A stretch of DNA of 63,597 nucleotides from Sergeia podlipaevii. Its lineage: Eukaryota; Euglenozoa; Kinetoplastea; Trypanosomatida; Trypanosomatidae. Below, one piece after another: positions 48,206-57,851 of this stretch. Numbering within the stretch: position 1 is the first letter of the stretch; each line of letters opens with the position of its first letter. The notes beneath the pieces were generated by a model, which was given only the letters and a program-made list of their open reading frames with translations, ran no database searches and was not told the origin of the DNA. The position numbers and the translations under genes were made by a program. The DNA lies in contig JASANZ010002176.1 in NCBI GenBank assembly GCA_030849805.1, forward strand, positions 1 through 63,597, read 5' to 3'.

Positions 48206-50773
48206 TCAAAAGACAGAAGAAGTGGGTGGCAGCGGCATCGGCAGCCTCAAGGTCTTTGGCTTTGTTAAATCCGGCCGAGTTTCGCGAAATAACACCGTGC
48301 TAGAAACATCCACATATGAGGGGTAAAGCAAGTTCTCACAATGATGTTGCAGGATGTCTGGGCCGCCCAGCCGGCGCTCCTCCTCCATCTCGGGGTCTAT
48401 CTTGCGACTCACACGGCCATAGTTGACGTCAGCGAGGTCATCACGCGTCACTTTTCCACTGGGAAGAGCGTACGCAATGTCTTGCGCTGGTGAGGCCGCT
48501 GCGCCAGCCTCGCCACTTGTAGCGCCACCCTCAAGCAAAAGCTGCTTCGCCTGCCCGGGCCCACCGTCTTCAATGCGTGCTCTCACGTCCCCTAGTACCT
48601 GTGCATGACGGTGGAAGGTGGGCATGATGACGGGATGCTCGTAGAGCAACGCAGCGGCTTCGAGGGGGTGCTCAAGGGCGTACTGACCAGGATCAAACTC
48701 TGCGTGGGTAATCTTGGTGAGCTGCTCCTCCAGCAGCGCCGCGCTATGAGGAGTGACACCAATAGGGGCTCCATCCTGCTCGTTGTCGCTGTCGTGAAGA
48801 TGAGAGCCGGAAACTTTGCTTACAGCTGCATTCCCGAGCACACTGAGAATGGCCCGTGGGTCCATGCGTTTGCCTTTACGCAGTCCCTCGATCACAACTG
48901 CGGGACCGAGTTGTCGCTCCAGCGCCTCAATCTCCTTCTGCACCTGTCGACTGGTGAGGCCCGTGGGTTCAGTCGGGATGACCACAAGTGGCTGTAGGCT
49001 GCTTCTAGCATCTGCGCTGTTATTGTGGTTGTTGTTGGTGGCAGTGGTGCCGCTCCTACTTTGAGCCGCCCAAAAGGACGCAGAAGAGGAGGTGTCTGCG
49101 GTCGAAGCACTGCACTCCACATGCACAATCTCGGGCTCGCTATCGTCGTCGCCACTGTTATCGTCGTTGTTGGCTGGCACTGTCGACTCTAGGGGCTCCT
49201 CCTCTTCAGGTGACCGAAGCGGTGAGTCGCGTTTGCCATCATCTTTCACACTGTACTCTCCTTCCTCAACGGCAGACACCGACACGTCACCACCCTCCTT
49301 GTGTCCGTCCTTCCCATGAGGTGCAGGACTCTTCTGCTGTTGTGGTTGGCGCTCTTCGCAGTCCTCTTCTCCAATCTGCGTCACGCTATGATCACTCGGC
49401 GGATCCTCCCCGTCTCCCGCAGCGGCTGTGCTCGCTCGTCTCTCATCTCCCTCCAATTCCTTCTTCTTCCTTGCTGGCACAGTCGTAAGATCCTCTTCCA
49501 TTTCTATATCTAATTCCGCGACTGCCTCAGCTGGAGTATCAACGATGTCTTCGTCTGTAGTAGCGACAGATGGCCCCGCTATCGGCTGAGGCTGCAGCGC
49601 GCTCGGCACTGGACCCTCTTCGCCATCATCCCCTCCTTCACTCTCGTTCGCATGTGTCCCATCATCAGCAGCAGTAGCAGCGCCAGTGCCATCAGATGGG
49701 GATGCCAAGAGATCCTTCATGAGCCACTTCCACACATCCCCAGCACTCGTCACGACCAACAGCATACCATTTCCATACAGCTGCAGGCCCACCACCCCAA
49801 AGCCGACGTCAAAGCGCACCAACTCCTCCACAGCGCCACTCACAGCATCGCAGTGGAAGAGAAGAACGACGCCAGACGCGGTGCCGGCAGCCAAATAGCC
49901 ACCAAAGCACGTCGCACACTGGATAGAAGTCAAATCTGCCATTGGGCATCCGCCAACGTATAGCCACCCTTCCTTCCCTTCGCCGCTCTGTCTCTTCACG
50001 TCAGCAGTACCTGCATCAGGAACAACTGGTTGTTTTGATGGCGATGAAGGTGAGGCGTACACGGAAATACGAGTTGGTACGCAGAGCGCGAGTACGGTGT
50101 TATGAACGAGGGGCTTTACTAGTGGGAGCACTGCCACTGCCCTATCGGGGGCTTGTGCAAGACGTGTTACGATCGAACCGCAATCGACGTCTACCACGAG
50201 ACAGCGATAGTCTGCTGAACAGCAAACCAGCTGAGAGCGATGAATGCGAATACACACAACGGCGTCCTCAAAAAGGGGTAGACGCCATAAGGCACGAGGG
50301 ATGTTATCACTCGTGCTCGCCCGCCACACGCATACCTGGCCACAGCCCTCGCCGCAGGCTATGTAGTCGCCATCGCAAAAGGTGGTGCTTGGTCTTGAGT
50401 GAAAGGAGCCTAGCACTTCAAGTGCACCAGTGTTCATATCCGCAAGGAGAAGCTCATTCGAGAAAGCCAGTGAATATGCAAGATAGTGGTGGCTTCCTCG
50501 TGAGGCGGCATACAGGCTGGGCACAAGTGAAAAGCATCTCAGCGCACTATCAAGGGGAATATGATTCAAGTAGGTGAGAAATAATCGAAACTCGCCGGTG
50601 GCAATATTGACAAGCTCGACAAACCCGTTCTGCGTGGTCACCGCCACATGATCAGGTAGGAGGTGGGTAGCAGCCACGTGCAGTACATGCTCGCGGCATT
50701 GCTGGAACAAGGCAAGGAGTGGCTCATGCGCTGCGTTTGAAGCGCTGAGCTCCTTGAGTGCAAGAACACTCAT
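48206..50773 (-). CDS. Beta-propeller-like hypothetical protein with disordered acidic middle
   Basis: 855 aa, ATG at 50773. Residues ~35-350 alternate short strands and turns in the manner of degenerate WD40 blades (DHVAVTTQNGFVELVNIATGEF, HYLAYSLAFSNELLLADMNTGAL, DYIACGEGCGQVCVWRAS, VCCSADYRCLVVDVDCGSIV, GYLAAGTASGVVLLFHCDAV). A long Glu/Asp/Ser-rich region spans ~370-600. It is followed by a helical segment (VQKEIEALERQLGPAVV) and a conserved-looking tail with FDPGQYALEHPLEAAALLYEHP and YALPSGKVTRDDLADVNYGRVS. The protein is probably a scaffold. No family name can be given with confidence. Coding is certain. Confidence 0.83.
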   Translation of the reverse strand: MSVLALKELSASNAAHEPLLALFQQCREHVLHVAATHLLPDHVAVTTQNGFVELVNIATGEFRLFLTYLNHIPLDSALRCFSLVPSLYAASRGSHHYLAYSLAFSNELLLADMNTGALEVLGSFHSRPSTTFCDGDYIACGEGCGQVCVWRASTSDNIPRALWRLPLFEDAVVCIRIHRSQLVCCSADYRCLVVDVDCGSIVTRLAQAPDRAVAVLPLVKPLVHNTVLALCVPTRISVYASPSSPSKQPVVPDAGTADVKRQSGEGKEGWLYVGGCPMADLTSIQCATCFGGYLAAGTASGVVLLFHCDAVSGAVEELVRFDVGFGVVGLQLYGNGMLLVVTSAGDVWKWLMKDLLASPSDGTGAATAADDGTHANESEGGDDGEEGPVPSALQPQPIAGPSVATTDEDIVDTPAEAVAELDIEMEEDLTTVPARKKKELEGDERRASTAAAGDGEDPPSDHSVTQIGEEDCEERQPQQQKSPAPHGKDGHKEGGDVSVSAVEEGEYSVKDDGKRDSPLRSPEEEEPLESTVPANNDDNSGDDDSEPEIVHVECSASTADTSSSASFWAAQSRSGTTATNNNHNNSADARSSLQPLVVIPTEPTGLTSRQVQKEIEALERQLGPAVVIEGLRKGKRMDPRAILSVLGNAAVSKVSGSHLHDSDNEQDGAPIGVTPHSAALLEEQLTKITHAEFDPGQYALEHPLEAAALLYEHPVIMPTFHRHAQVLGDVRARIEDGGPGQAKQLLLEGGATSGEAGAAASPAQDIAYALPSGKVTRDDLADVNYGRVSRKIDPEMEEERRLGGPDILQHHCENLLYPSYVDVSSTVLFRETRPDLTKPKTLRLPMPLPPTSSVF

Positions 50774-52033
50774 GCCTTCGTGTAGTTGCTGCAGAGAAGC
50801 AAATGAAAAAGAAAAACAATAAAGAACTGCTACCTAATGGAATTATTCTATAATTCTATAAATATTGACCTTTCTTTTCCTTCTGATTTAAGTTTTTCAA
50901 AAAAAAAAAAAAATGTGATGTCGCACTCTGAAAGCGTATAAACGTATGAGCGTGCAATCTATGATTTTGCTTTTGCTACTGGTGTATTTCAAATCTAGCC
51001 TTTGCGTATACGTACCATGAAATACAACACTGATGAAGTACCATGTGGATACAAAAAAAAAGGAGAAGAAAGAAGGAAGGAAGGAGGGAAGCGCATAAAA
51101 TGTAGCCATCACAATAGTAAGAGTAGCACCGCCTCACAGGTATTGATAAGGTGATGCTCATGCAACACAGCATTTAGGATGAAAGATGTCATACCATTAA
51201 ATGGAAAAAAAGAAGAAAGAAAGTGGCGTGTCTCGCAGCACGGTCACGTGTCTTCTAGAAAAAAAAGAGTGTGTGTGGAGGGGAACGTGTTTGTGTTTGT
51301 ATACGTTTGTGTTAACCTGCGCAAACTTATTGTTTGCTATTTTTCGCCTGTTGCGTGAAATTCAATTAATATGTTATTATATGCTTTGTCCTCCCTCGCT
51401 CAAAAATAGCCACTCTCCTACAAACTCAAGATGTTGCTATTTTCTCCCCATAATAATGCTGCAAGCATGACGTCAACTATCACATAAGCAGGAGCAGAAG
51501 AGAAGTGAAATGAGTTTGTTTTTCTACATGCCACTTGGCGTTGCACGCATTGCGTTGATCCCTTTTTCCTTTGCACACAATGCCGCGCTCCTTCTCACAT
51601 AGCACACACTGATATTCTCTTTGCTTCGTTCTTTTCTCGCACACAGCGCCCCAACTCTAAATCGGCTTTCTCTCTATGCAATCTCCCCGTGCTTTTCCTC
51701 CACAAAGACAGTTTCAAATATACAACTCTTTCCTTTTCATGTATGTATACAGAAAACGCATGTATGTAAAGACCGCACACGCGCTCTCCTTCATGCATTT
51801 GCGCACCAGCCAAAAAGAGAAAATGAGAGCAAAGGAGGGAAGGTGGGGAAAAGGAAAAAAGAAGCGTCAGAGAAAGATTGCAGCTCCTTCATCCTCCTTT
51901 CGGCATGGCTTCAACGCAACATTATACATGTCATTCCACTGTTCATATCAATGTTGTTCGACTCCGCGCAGTTCCCTCAAAACAAAAAAATCTTTGAATC
52001 ACCCTTTTTTTTTGTTTGCTCGTTTGCTTCTTG
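50774..52033. other. Spacer, 1.26 kb
   Basis: A-runs at 50901-50913 and 51053-51061, GAAGGAAGG at 51067-51088. Several short frames on both strands (for example 51621-52052 on +) are Lys/Phe/Ser-rich and give no family resemblance. No RNA gene recognised. Confidence 0.5.
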
Positions 52034-53155
52034 CTACTCGCTACGATCTTGAAGGGGTCCATTGAACAAAGAGCTGACACTCTCGCCGCGAATGTACTTG
52101 TCAATGACAACTGCTATTAGTGGCGCAATCGTCAGCACCTTCAATTTGGCAATGTTCTTCTGGTGCTCCTCCTGTGGAATGGAGTCGGACACCACCAGCT
52201 CTGAGAGTGCAGCGCAGTTGTTAATGCGCTCCGAGCAAGGATTAGTGAGGATGCCGTGTGTGCAACACGCCGACACACGCAACGCACCAAGTTCCATAAG
52301 AAGCTCGCACGCCTTCACAAGTGTGCCACCCGTGTCGATCATGTCATCCACAATAATGCAGTTGAGTCCATTGACTTCGCCGACTGTCTGCATCGTCTCC
52401 ACCTTGCCAGCCGCAATGCGCCTCTTCACAATGGTAACGATACGACCAACACCCAAAATATCTGCAAGCTTCTTGGCGCGCTCAACGCCACCCGCATCGG
52501 GGGAAACAATGACGGTCTGATCAGGAGCAAACCATGGCTGATCGCGCAAGTACCGCGCAAACTCGTGCGCCATAAGAACGTTGTCAAGCGGAACGTTATC
52601 AAAGAAACCCTGAATCTGGTTAGAGTGCAAATCGAGTGTGGTCACGCGGTCAACCCCCATCTGCACTATCATGCGGCCAACGGCGGCAGCGGAAATTGGT
52701 CCACGAAGATCCGTTTTGCGATCCTGCCTCGCATATCCAAAGAAAGGCACGACTACCGTGACGCTCTTGGCGTTGCTCAAACGCATTTTGCGGATTAGAA
52801 TAAGCAGCTCCATGAGTGCCGTGTTGATGTCCACGACTTCATTGCCGGTTGTACTCTGAATAATGTACACGTCGGCTCCAAGCACGCTCTCGTTGATGCG
52901 CACGTTCACCTCACCACTAGCGTACTGTGTCACCTCAGTGTGGTGAGTGCGTACGCCCAGCAGAAGCGCTACCGCCTCGGCCAGCGGCCTGTTACCATTA
53001 CCAGAGACGAGGCACATCGTCCGAGTCGCGTGTATCTGCGTGTGACGTGGGGAAACAGTGCCGGAAACTGCGTGCACCTGCGCCATCTTCTCTGGGTGAT
53101 AGTAGTACGCCTTCTCAATGCGCATGAGCTGGCTATGTACGGGTGAGCGCGACAT
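52034..53155 (-). CDS. Ribose-phosphate pyrophosphokinase (PRPP synthetase)
   Basis: 373 aa from the ATG at 53155. The frame runs 117 codons further up, but that part is low complexity and lies beyond a good splice acceptor at 53158-53159. It transfers pyrophosphate from ATP to ribose 5-phosphate to make PRPP for purine salvage, pyrimidine synthesis and NAD. Seen: PFFGYARQDRKTD at 137-149, the family signature LDLHSNQIQGFF at 174-185, SPDAGGVERAKKLA, a KRR catalytic stretch at 244-246 and the PRPP-binding loop VDDMIDTGGT at 269-278. An N-terminal addition of about 45 residues precedes the conserved fold (MCLVSGNGNRPLAE). The C-terminus ends DRSE, so no PTS1; I see no clear PTS2. It is therefore predicted cytosolic, unlike the glycosomal isoforms of some kinetoplastids. 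Confidence 0.95.
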   Translation of the reverse strand: MSRSPVHSQLMRIEKAYYYHPEKMAQVHAVSGTVSPRHTQIHATRTMCLVSGNGNRPLAEAVALLLGVRTHHTEVTQYASGEVNVRINESVLGADVYIIQSTTGNEVVDINTALMELLILIRKMRLSNAKSVTVVVPFFGYARQDRKTDLRGPISAAAVGRMIVQMGVDRVTTLDLHSNQIQGFFDNVPLDNVLMAHEFARYLRDQPWFAPDQTVIVSPDAGGVERAKKLADILGVGRIVTIVKRRIAAGKVETMQTVGEVNGLNCIIVDDMIDTGGTLVKACELLMELGALRVSACCTHGILTNPCSERINNCAALSELVVSDSIPQEEHQKNIAKLKVLTIAPLIAVVIDKYIRGESVSSLFNGPLQDRSE

Positions 53156-53200
53156 CGCTAACGACAAGAATAACAACAGTAATAACAAAGAAATATGCTT
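53156..53200 (-). promoter_or_regulatory. Predicted trans-splice acceptor of PRPP synthetase, two bases before ATG
   Basis: On the coding strand a T-rich stretch (TTTCTTTGTTATTACTG, then TTGTTATTCTTGTCG) ends TTAG, AG at 53159-53158, followed by CG and the ATG at 53155. It supports the short protein form. Confidence 0.5.
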
Positions 53201-53903
53201 TTGAAAAAGAGATAAATCTCTGTGATTCCACTGCCTTTGACTCAGTCTTTCCTTCGCTCCGAATTCTTTTTTTAAATTCTTCTGTTTTTTTGTTTTGTGT
53301 ATGTGTGTGTGAGAAAGCAATGCTAATTTTTTTAAAATATCAGCTGAAAATTCACCTGCACACACTTTTTTAACCCAAAAAAAAATACTACCAATGTGTA
53401 AGTGAACAAAAATTCCCTGCTTGGACGCAATCGCTGAGAGATATCGAGATGTATAGGAGGAGAGGGGGGGATAAACAATTTTTCGTTTGACTTTTTGCTC
53501 CTTCACTCCTCTATGTCCCTTTATGCATGTAGATAAACAAAAAGATATAATATTCGAAGTACCAAAAAAGAGAGTAAAAGGAAGAAGAGAAAATAGTGCA
53601 ACAATATGTTTCTTTTCTTTTTTTATTTAAAAAGAAAAGCAACGCAAAGGAGATACATCTTCAAAGCAGCTATTAACCAATATTACCCATCGCAGTCAGC
53701 AGCATGTGTCTGATTTCTCAGTTTCTTCTGAAGGAAGAGAACACATAAATACCTTGTGTATATAGGTAAGCTCTATTTCTAAAGTGTACGTACATCTTTT
53801 GGTTGCTGTCACACACACATACGCGTATTCCAAAAGCAGAAAATGACAGCAACAAGTAGCATCTCGCAGCGCCCGTTCTATTTTCACCTACCCATTTTCT
53901 GTT
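53156..53903. other. Spacer upstream of PRPP synthetase
   Basis: AT-rich with mixed T- and A-runs and a TGTGTG stretch at 53300-53311; the PRPP synthetase acceptor is at the left end. Nothing else seen. Confidence 0.5.
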
Positions 53904-54194
53904 CTAATAGTCACTGTGGCCCGGGTTATAAAAAAAATAATAATGAAAAAAGCAAAGGTAAAAAATGCCCAGCGCTTGCTCGTTAGGTAAATGAAACATA
54001 GCGACAACGCGCGATGTAGTATACATTCTGGTTGCAAACATTTTTTTTTCCCCTGCACGCTCTCTCAAGCAGGCCTGTGTGCACAGCTTCCCGTGCTTCA
54101 TTTCATAGCGCCAACTGCACATTCCATCCAGTAGCGTGCCCTTGAAAGGCACACGCACGCCATTCATTTTGATATACATGATCACCATCGCCAT
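53904..54194 (-). CDS. Possible small gene, 96 aa (uncertain)
   Basis: An ATG at 54194 opens 96 codons. The reason to list it is its setting: on the coding strand a long T/C-rich tract (54240-54198) ends in GTGAG with the AG at 54197-54196, one base before the ATG. PRPP synthetase has its own acceptor 1 kb further on. The product starts with a short hydrophobic stretch (MAMVIMYIKMNGVRVPF), then a Lys/Arg/Cys region (CSWRYEMKHGKLCTQACL), and ends aromatic-rich. Against it: part of the frame covers an A-run, and composition in the last third is AT-rich. No family resemblance. It may instead be the leader of a longer PRPP synthetase mRNA or a non-coding RNA. Confidence 0.25.
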   Translation of the reverse strand: MAMVIMYIKMNGVRVPFKGTLLDGMCSWRYEMKHGKLCTQACLRERAGEKKMFATRMYTTSRVVAMFHLPNEQALGIFYLCFFHYYFFYNPGHSDY

Positions 54195-54358
54195 ACTCAC
54201 AAAAAGACAACAAAGAAGAAATAAAGAATAAGAAAAGGAAGATAAAACAGCATGTCTCTGAGCTCCTTCCACATCTCTCTATACACCACAATCAGATGTG
54301 TGCATATATATATATATACCCCCTTCTTCTCCCTTGGCACTCTATACACCGCCGCCAA
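54195..54358. other. Short spacer with pyrimidine tract and TATATA
   Basis: Contains the tract described for the possible small gene and ATATATATATAT at 54306-54317. Confidence 0.5.
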
Positions 54359-56980
54359 CTACACGGATTGTACTAATGTCGCATTTTCAGCGACGTCAAA
54401 GCTAGCCGTTGTCGCGTTAGCGGCGACATCTGCTGTGGCACTACCAGTAGTCGTGTTGAGAAGTGCCTTATCAGGCAGCATCGTTAGCTCGTACATCTCA
54501 TGATACCGCTTCTGAAACTCAGGAAGATCTACCGTGTAGTCGGGCATTTCATCGCGCCGCCGCAGATACTGCTCCACTGGCATGGTGGGGAAGAAGAAGT
54601 GTAGCACGCACGCCATCTCCTCCTCGGTCGGCAGCGCACCTAAAATCTCCTCAATGCAGCGACGCAGCTGCACAGGAGTGATGATGGCATCTCGCTTCGG
54701 ATTGGTGAAGCAATGTATGTCAGCACGACGACCGCGGTACGCGCGAGGCATAGTGGAAGCAAGTCGGAACATGCTCGCATAATTCATACAACGCGCGGCA
54801 AGCCTCTCGCGAAGCTCCAGAAGAGTCTTGGTGCGCAGCGCACGGAGACGCAGAAACTCCTCTTGTGCCTTTTCCCCTGTGACAGTAGACTTGGCTCGAA
54901 GTGTGCCCATATTCTTTTCGCTGCCCATCCACTTCATAATATCCTCCGTCGTGAGATACGCGGTATCCGCGGAGGAGGCGATGCGGTGAAAAAGAGTGGC
55001 AGCGGCGGCCTCGTCCTCCGTGATCTGAAAGCTCCTTAGTGACACCGTAAACTCCTGCAGTGAAATAACGCCATCCTTGTCGTGGTCAAACGCCAGAAAC
55101 GCCTTGACCGCCGTGCCATAACGGGACCATAGGAACTCTAGCAACGCCTCTAGCAATCGCGCCGTCTCACTCTCGCTCGTGGTGTTAATGATGGTGCCGG
55201 AGAGATAAGCGTCAGTGTGGGCATCCATCGCGGTGAGGTTCATAAGCATTCCCGCCACCACAATCTGAGAGCCAATGAAGAGATCGCTCTCCTTGTAGTA
55301 GTCACGGTCACCACCACCGCCAAATATGGAGGCGCCAGCGCCGTTGCTAGACGCGGCGTCCATCTCCTTCTGTCCTGGTGCGTTGCGGGGGCCGCGTGGG
55401 GGAAGTGGCTTGGGCAAGCGCTGATGCTTCAGGATACACCCAGTAGGACGACCTGAATTGCGTGTCTCGATCTCATAAGCAGCTGCCTTGCAGGTATCAG
55501 TGTAGAAGGCCAGGGCAAACTGTCTGTGGGCGTCCGTATGATTCTTTGGATTGGCAAGCACCATACGGAAACGAAGCACATCCTTGAGGGCTGCCGCCGG
55601 TGCTGCCTTGGAGGACGTCGTGGCCGACACATCACCACGCGAATTCGACGGCTGCTTGGCACTGCGAGCCTGCGTATTAGAGGCGGCGAAGATGTTGCTG
55701 GCTGCTGGAGTAGGCTTCATCAACTCGCTCACATCCACCGCGCTGGCGAGCTGGCGGCCATAGCGCTTCGCAAAAAACTCACGTGTGTATTCATCGCAAT
55801 CGTAAAGCAGCACGTCGCGACCAAGCACGTTCATGGTCATGCCAACATCCAAGTCGTTTTCCTTGTAGTACGCGTTGTTACCCATAAAAGGCTCCCGCTG
55901 GCCATTAATGCGGTGCTTGAAGGTGAGCTCATTGAGTTTTGCTACCGACCCGCACTTGGGAAGCCACGTGCGCGAGAGAAAAAGACTTGGCACCGCCTCA
56001 GATGTGCCCTGGCGCTCCACCACCGTGATGGTGTTGTCCTCCACGTACATCAGCACCTCTAGTCGGCGCACGACGCCACCTTCAACCTTGCCGCGTTCGT
56101 TAAGAAGACCGTAGAAGCGGAGAATCTTGCCACCATCACGCACAAAGCGGGCAGCGCGCTCCGCTTCATCGCCCTGTGCGTCCTGTGAAAGAAGACCAAA
56201 CTTTGCGCTCTCCATCTTCAGCTGATTTATCTTATAGGAATGCATGAACTCATCATCTGGGCACTCCGTAGGTTCGCCCACATCCACACCCAGTAGAGTC
56301 AGGAACTGGCGAGTGAAGGCGTCGCAGTCGTAGAGATAAAAGTCGACTGCGTTTAGGCGGACGGACTGTCCAACGTTGAAAAAGTTAAGAGAAACAACCT
56401 CCTCACCAGGGAACTGCTCGCGCTGCCTGGCATCGGTTTTCACCTTCTGTCTCTTCAGGAACGCACCGCCATCAAGACCGCTGTTTGGGATGTGAGGCTC
56501 ATGAACAGCTATGGTGTCATCAGATGGATAAAACATAATGACAACCCTGCGATGCCAAAATTCGTTCGCCCCACCTTCCGGCGCTGGCTCGTTAAAGAAG
56601 GCGTAGAAGCGCAGAACCTTGTCATCAAGGGTAACATACTTGCCACGCCCTGCATCCGTCGCACCACCGCGCTTGCTCCGATCCTTTCTCTGCATAAGTG
56701 CCAGTAGCAGCTGCTGAGCGCTGTCACACATGTCATCGGGCAGTGGGTTGTCAAAGTTCCCGACAGAGGTAAAGTAGCGCTTTCCGCGGAACTCAGCTTC
56801 TAATTGCTGAGGTTTATCCTGACACTTGCGAAAAGCCTGGTCATTCCAGTTGTGCCCTACGCGTGGGGGCAGCAGCTGATGATCAAGAGTGCGTAAATAC
56901 TCCTTTGGCACGTTGTGGCTGCCATCCTGAGAGCCGCTCCAAGCCTTGTCCGCCATATCTTCGCAGCTGCCAGTATCCAT
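54359..56980 (-). CDS. EFHC1/Rib72-like axonemal protein (three DM10 domains, EF-hand)
   Basis: 873 aa, ATG at 56980. Three DM10 domains begin near residues 117 (KVLRFYAFFNEP), 286 (KILRFYGLLNER) and 462 (DVLRFRMVLANP). Each shows the ....LRF....N....R.......Y..D.T..V.E pattern, and YYKENDLDVG / YYKESDLFIG segments recur in the second and third. An EF-hand with a full calcium loop lies near 630-642 (DHDKDGVISLQE). The C-terminal ~180 residues are helical with a possible second, degenerate EF-hand (TNPKRDAIITPVQL). The N-terminus carries the typical LDHQLLPPRVGHNWN and RKCQDKPQQL. Proteins of this type are microtubule inner proteins of axonemal doublets in Chlamydomonas (Rib72) and of human EFHC1/2, so this one should sit inside flagellar A-tubules. 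The third DM10 has a ~40-residue insert. Confidence 0.9.
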   Translation of the reverse strand: MDTGSCEDMADKAWSGSQDGSHNVPKEYLRTLDHQLLPPRVGHNWNDQAFRKCQDKPQQLEAEFRGKRYFTSVGNFDNPLPDDMCDSAQQLLLALMQRKDRSKRGGATDAGRGKYVTLDDKVLRFYAFFNEPAPEGGANEFWHRRVVIMFYPSDDTIAVHEPHIPNSGLDGGAFLKRQKVKTDARQREQFPGEEVVSLNFFNVGQSVRLNAVDFYLYDCDAFTRQFLTLLGVDVGEPTECPDDEFMHSYKINQLKMESAKFGLLSQDAQGDEAERAARFVRDGGKILRFYGLLNERGKVEGGVVRRLEVLMYVEDNTITVVERQGTSEAVPSLFLSRTWLPKCGSVAKLNELTFKHRINGQREPFMGNNAYYKENDLDVGMTMNVLGRDVLLYDCDEYTREFFAKRYGRQLASAVDVSELMKPTPAASNIFAASNTQARSAKQPSNSRGDVSATTSSKAAPAAALKDVLRFRMVLANPKNHTDAHRQFALAFYTDTCKAAAYEIETRNSGRPTGCILKHQRLPKPLPPRGPRNAPGQKEMDAASSNGAGASIFGGGGDRDYYKESDLFIGSQIVVAGMLMNLTAMDAHTDAYLSGTIINTTSESETARLLEALLEFLWSRYGTAVKAFLAFDHDKDGVISLQEFTVSLRSFQITEDEAAAATLFHRIASSADTAYLTTEDIMKWMGSEKNMGTLRAKSTVTGEKAQEEFLRLRALRTKTLLELRERLAARCMNYASMFRLASTMPRAYRGRRADIHCFTNPKRDAIITPVQLRRCIEEILGALPTEEEMACVLHFFFPTMPVEQYLRRRDEMPDYTVDLPEFQKRYHEMYELTMLPDKALLNTTTGSATADVAANATTASFDVAENATLVQSV

Positions 56981-57197
56981 CTATATGTGTGTATGACTAT
57001 TCGACAATGACGACTTCTTTCTTTCTACCCTTTTAAGAACACAATGATACAAGAGCATTGTATGCATGTATGTGCATAAAAAGGATTTAATGAAAGTGAA
57101 AAAAAGAGAAGTGAAAAAGTTTTGAAAAATGAAAATGAAAATTCAAGACACAAGACCTGAACGTCTATTATAATGCCATGCTCAGCAAATCCTCAGT

Positions 57198-57228
<31 letters not shown>

Positions 57229-57851
57229 CATTCGATGCCAAACGTCGATGATTATTAGATAATTATGATAATAATGAGACAGAATAGTAATTCTTTCTTC
57301 CTTCGCAGTTATTATCCGTAACTGTTCAAGATACGCCACCTCAAGAACACCGCGAAAGCCTTTCTGGTTCATTTATGCACGTGCGCTCAATACAGATGCG
57401 TACATTTGCATCGGGAAGAAAAAAAAATGATAGAAAAGGCGAAGAAAACTATTTCAGTCCCCAAAAAATCCAGCGGGTGGTTGTTGATCGGCAATAATAT
57501 GTTTCTGCTTTTTTTCTCATTTTTCCTCATAAGTTTTTCCAGAAAATGAAAAGAATTGGGGAAAACGAGAAGTTGTAAAAAAAAAGACAGAATCGATGTG
57601 ACTTTCCTCTCAGTCCTCTAAAAGCTAAGTCACTGAATAAAGAGTGGCACTACACCGTATATATATTTACGTAGATACTGGAAAACACTAATCAGACCTT
57701 TGTGTTCGGCACACAAATCATAAATAAATAGGAGAGAAAATAATAAATGATGACCTCAAGCCAACCAAAAGAGATATTAAGAAGTATCAACGCAAAGAAG
57801 AGGATGGATGTGTCCTCGTCACTGCAGTTGCTGCGGCGCAGATGTGCTCTC
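56981..57851. other. Spacer with 25-base A-run
   Basis: Immediately upstream of the 56980 ATG is a TATAG (AG at 56982-56981), then weak pyrimidine sequence. The longest homopolymer of the window, A25, lies at 57204-57228. Otherwise AT-rich without a gene. Confidence 0.5.
57204..57228. repeat. A25 homopolymer (T25 on the transcribed strand)
   Basis: Uninterrupted run of 25 A on the + strand, 220 bases upstream of the EFHC-like ATG. Likely prone to length error in sequencing. Confidence 0.9.

Noticed and set aside
53156..53506. 117-codon N-terminal extension of PRPP synthetase
   Set aside because: Low-complexity spacer composition, and an acceptor two bases before the internal ATG.
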